This document shows, piece by piece, positions 16,052 through 17,533 of a stretch of DNA of 17,533 nucleotides. Positions within the stretch are counted from its first letter, which is position 1. Every line of letters begins with the position of its first letter. Below the pieces are notes generated by a model. That model did not search any database, was not told where the DNA came from, and saw only the letters and a program-made list of their open reading frames with translations. The translations under genes were made by a program, and so were the position numbers. The stretch covers positions 1,697 to 19,229 of the forward strand of contig JAJYDR010000032.1 in the NCBI GenBank assembly GCA_021777285.1, in the 5' to 3' direction. Source of the stretch: Actinomycetes bacterium (GTDB taxonomy: Bacteria; Actinomycetota; Acidimicrobiia; Acidimicrobiales; RAAP-2).

Positions 16052-17281
16052 TCAGTCCACCAGGGATGCGTAGACCAGCTGCTGGATCTCACGGCGAACC
16101 GGGTAGATCCAGCTCGGCAGAAGTTGAGTGTAGAACCCCACGGTGAGCTCCTCGGTCGGGTCGACCCAGAAGTACGTCGACGCCGCGCCACCCCACGCGA
16201 CCGTGCCGACCGACGTCAGACTCTTATTGCGCGGCTGGTCCGCGACCACCGACATGCCGAGTCCGAAGCCCACGCCGGTCTGGCCGACCTCGCTGAAAGA
16301 GTCACGCGCGAAGGTGACCAGATCGCGCCCTTCGGGCAGGTGGTTCTGGGTCATCAGGTCAACGGTGCGACTCGAGAGCAGGCGTACGCCGTCGAGTTCG
16401 CCCGCGCCGAGGAGCATGGACATGAATCGCTGGTAGTCGTGCGCGGTGGAGACCAGCCCACCGCCGCCGGCGAGCAGCTTCGGTTTGCGGGTCGCGGAGC
16501 CGGCGAGCTCGGGCACCAGCACGCTGGCACCGTCGGCGTAGGCGTAAAGCTGCGCGAGCCGGTCGACCTTCTCCTCGGGGCAGTACCAGTCGGTGTCGTG
16601 CATCGCCAAGGGCGTCAGGATGCGGCGCTCGACGAAGTCATCGAGCGACTCGCCGCTCCAGATCTCGATGAGCCGCCCGAGGACGTCGGTGGCGACCGAG
16701 TAGTTCCACGCGCTGCCGGGTTGGAAGAGCAGCGGGGTCGAACACCAGTCGTGGACCGCGTCGACGAGCGAGACGTCCTCGGGGTACGCGAGGTCGTAGC
16801 CCAACGACCGATAGATCTCGTCGATCGGTGTCAGACGTTGGAAGCCGTAGGTGAGTCCGCTCGTGTGCGACAAGAGATGGTGGACTCGCACGGGCTCGGT
16901 CGCCGCGACCGTCACCGGCGAACGGGCCGGCCCGCTCACGTAGACGCGTGGCGCACGCAGCTCGTCGATCCACTTGCCCACGGGATCGTTGAGGTCGAAG
17001 TGGCCCTCCTCGTAGAGCATCATCGCCGCGACCGCGGTGATCGGCTTGGTCATCGAGTAGAGCCGCCAGATCGTGTCGTCGGTGACCGGCAGGGACCGTT
17101 CGCGGTCGCGGTGGCCCCCGCGACCGACCCAGGCGAGTGCACCACCGCGTGCGACGGTCATCAACCAGCCGCTGAAGTGCCCGCGCTCCACGTAGCGTTC
17201 GAGGTGCGTTCGAATCCGGTCCAACCGTGCGGCATCGAGTCCGACCTCGTGGGGTTCTCGATGGATCTCGAGTTCCTTCAT
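16052..17281 (-). CDS. Beta-lactamase-fold serine hydrolase, family VIII esterase type
   Basis: A 409-residue serine hydrolase of the class C beta-lactamase/penicillin-binding-protein fold. The catalytic tetrad motif is Ser76-Met-Thr-Lys79 (SMTKPIT). Tyr194 in WNYSVATDVLG is the second catalytic residue; the third position of the lactamase Y-x-N is Val here. The KTG box is replaced by Trp363-Gly-Gly (WGGAAST). S-x-x-K, Y-x-x and W-x-G together are the signature of family VIII carboxylesterases, so ester hydrolysis is more likely than beta-lactam resistance. No signal peptide is visible from ATG 17281, suggesting a cytoplasmic enzyme. That start has GGGAGGG 8 bases upstream; the longer frame to 17350 lacks support. 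It is the first gene of the run leading into scoAB and may release the acid handled by them. Confidence 0.9.
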   Translation of the reverse strand: MKELEIHREPHEVGLDAARLDRIRTHLERYVERGHFSGWLMTVARGGALAWVGRGGHRDRERSLPVTDDTIWRLYSMTKPITAVAAMMLYEEGHFDLNDPVGKWIDELRAPRVYVSGPARSPVTVAATEPVRVHHLLSHTSGLTYGFQRLTPIDEIYRSLGYDLAYPEDVSLVDAVHDWCSTPLLFQPGSAWNYSVATDVLGRLIEIWSGESLDDFVERRILTPLAMHDTDWYCPEEKVDRLAQLYAYADGASVLVPELAGSATRKPKLLAGGGGLVSTAHDYQRFMSMLLGAGELDGVRLLSSRTVDLMTQNHLPEGRDLVTFARDSFSEVGQTGVGFGLGMSVVADQPRNKSLTSVGTVAWGGAASTYFWVDPTEELTVGFYTQLLPSWIYPVRREIQQLVYASLVD

Positions 17282-17333
17282 CGCTGCATCCCTCCCGACG
17301 AACCGACTGTGCGTCGACCCACTCACAACGTAC

Positions 17334-17346
17334 CTCATTTTATGAG
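17334..17346. promoter_or_regulatory. Perfect inverted repeat CTCAT-TTT-ATGAG; candidate operator
   Basis: CTCAT (17334-17338) and ATGAG (17342-17346) flank TTT in the divergent region. On the - strand it contains TAAAAT (17343-17338), a 5/6 match to a -10 box for the esterase operon, with no good -35. A repressor bound here would cover that -10 and lie next to the -35 of the opposite promoter. Arms of 5 bp could be chance. Confidence 0.3.
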
Positions 17347-17357
17347 ACATGATTCAC

Positions 17358-17386
17358 TTGACATTTCTACGTCGCTCTGCTTAACT
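17358..17386 (+). promoter_or_regulatory. Sigma-70-type promoter for the rightward secreted-protein gene
   Basis: TTGACA at 17358-17363 is a perfect -35. After exactly 17 bases comes TTAACT (17381-17386), a 3/6 match to TATAAT. Transcription would begin near 17393, about 40 bases before ATG 17433, with GGGAGG (17422-17427) as ribosome-binding site. Confidence 0.5.
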
Positions 17387-17432
17387 CAAGTTCACGCGCG
17401 TCGTGGGGAAGCGTGATTTCTGGGAGGGATTC

Positions 17433-17533
17433 ATGAGAAGGAACTTACGGATGACCGTGGTGCCGCTTGCGGTGGCCACCATGGCCTTGAGCGTGTCACT
17501 CGGCACGGTCCAGTCGTCGGGAGCGGCGTCGAA
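17433..17533 (+). CDS. Secreted protein, 5' end only (33 residues)
   Basis: ATG 17433 has GGGAGG 5 bases upstream and a promoter ahead of it, and the frame is open to the window's right edge. The visible residues form a signal peptide: Arg-rich MRRNLR, then the hydrophobic stretch VVPLAVATMALSVSLG, then a polar TVQSSGAAS where cleavage is likely. The mature protein is outside the window, so its function cannot be read. A secreted or periplasmic-type binding protein next to catabolic genes would be usual, but that is a guess. It is divergent from the esterase-scoAB run across 151 bases and could share its control. Confidence 0.75.
   Translation, partial: MRRNLRMTVVPLAVATMALSVSLGTVQSSGAAS

Noticed and set aside
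16124..17416. Long + strand open frame (430 codons) opposite the esterase
   Set aside because: Antisense shadow with no recognisable motif; the opposite strand has clear catalytic motifs.

Overview
The window is GC-rich DNA with tightly packed genes and many short overlaps, as expected of an Actinomycetota chromosome. Three things point there: the recC-recB-recD gene order, a short-chain Z-prenyl transferase resembling the Mycobacterium Rv1086 type, and a secreted SGNH hydrolase of the Streptomyces/Mycobacterium type. A deep actinobacterial lineage such as Acidimicrobiia is possible, but that is a guess. I see no insertion sequence, CRISPR array, tRNA, rRNA or phage gene.

Left part (1-8887). 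The 3' end of a DHA2-type MFS exporter on the + strand converges on a complete RecBCD operon on the - strand, transcribed recC > recB > recD. Both junctions in the operon are 4-base GTGA overlaps, so the three subunits are probably translationally coupled. The MFS and recD stop codons are 4 bases apart and lie in one strong hairpin that could act as a two-way terminator. RecB keeps both helicase and nuclease active-site motifs, and RecD keeps its helicase motifs. RecC is recognisable as the inactive helicase-like subunit.

Middle (8888-12239). A cis-prenyltransferase gene diverges from recC across 82 bases and converges on a secreted SGNH/GDSL hydrolase. Next comes about 650 bases with no gene I can support, holding only short direct repeats, weak hairpins and one doubtful minus-strand frame. 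A TetR-family regulator with lower GC than its neighbours follows, with an AT-richer leader carrying inverted repeats.

Right part (12240-17533). Five genes lie head to tail on the - strand: a family VIII esterase/beta-lactamase-like hydrolase, the A and B subunits of a succinyl-CoA:3-oxoacid CoA-transferase (SCOT), a second TetR regulator and an AMP-forming acyl-CoA ligase. Together they look like a catabolic unit in which an ester is hydrolysed, the released 3-oxoacid is activated by CoA transfer and another carboxylic acid is activated by ATP-dependent ligation, under TetR control. The substrate cannot be read from the sequence. Divergent from this unit, with its own good promoter, starts a secreted protein of which only 33 residues are in the window.

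Most of the window is ordinary housekeeping and metabolic DNA. I found no convincing new system. The points most worth checking are the putative SCOT/esterase/ligase operon, the N-to-H change in the prenyltransferase active-site motif, the gene-free stretch, and the structured elements at gene ends.
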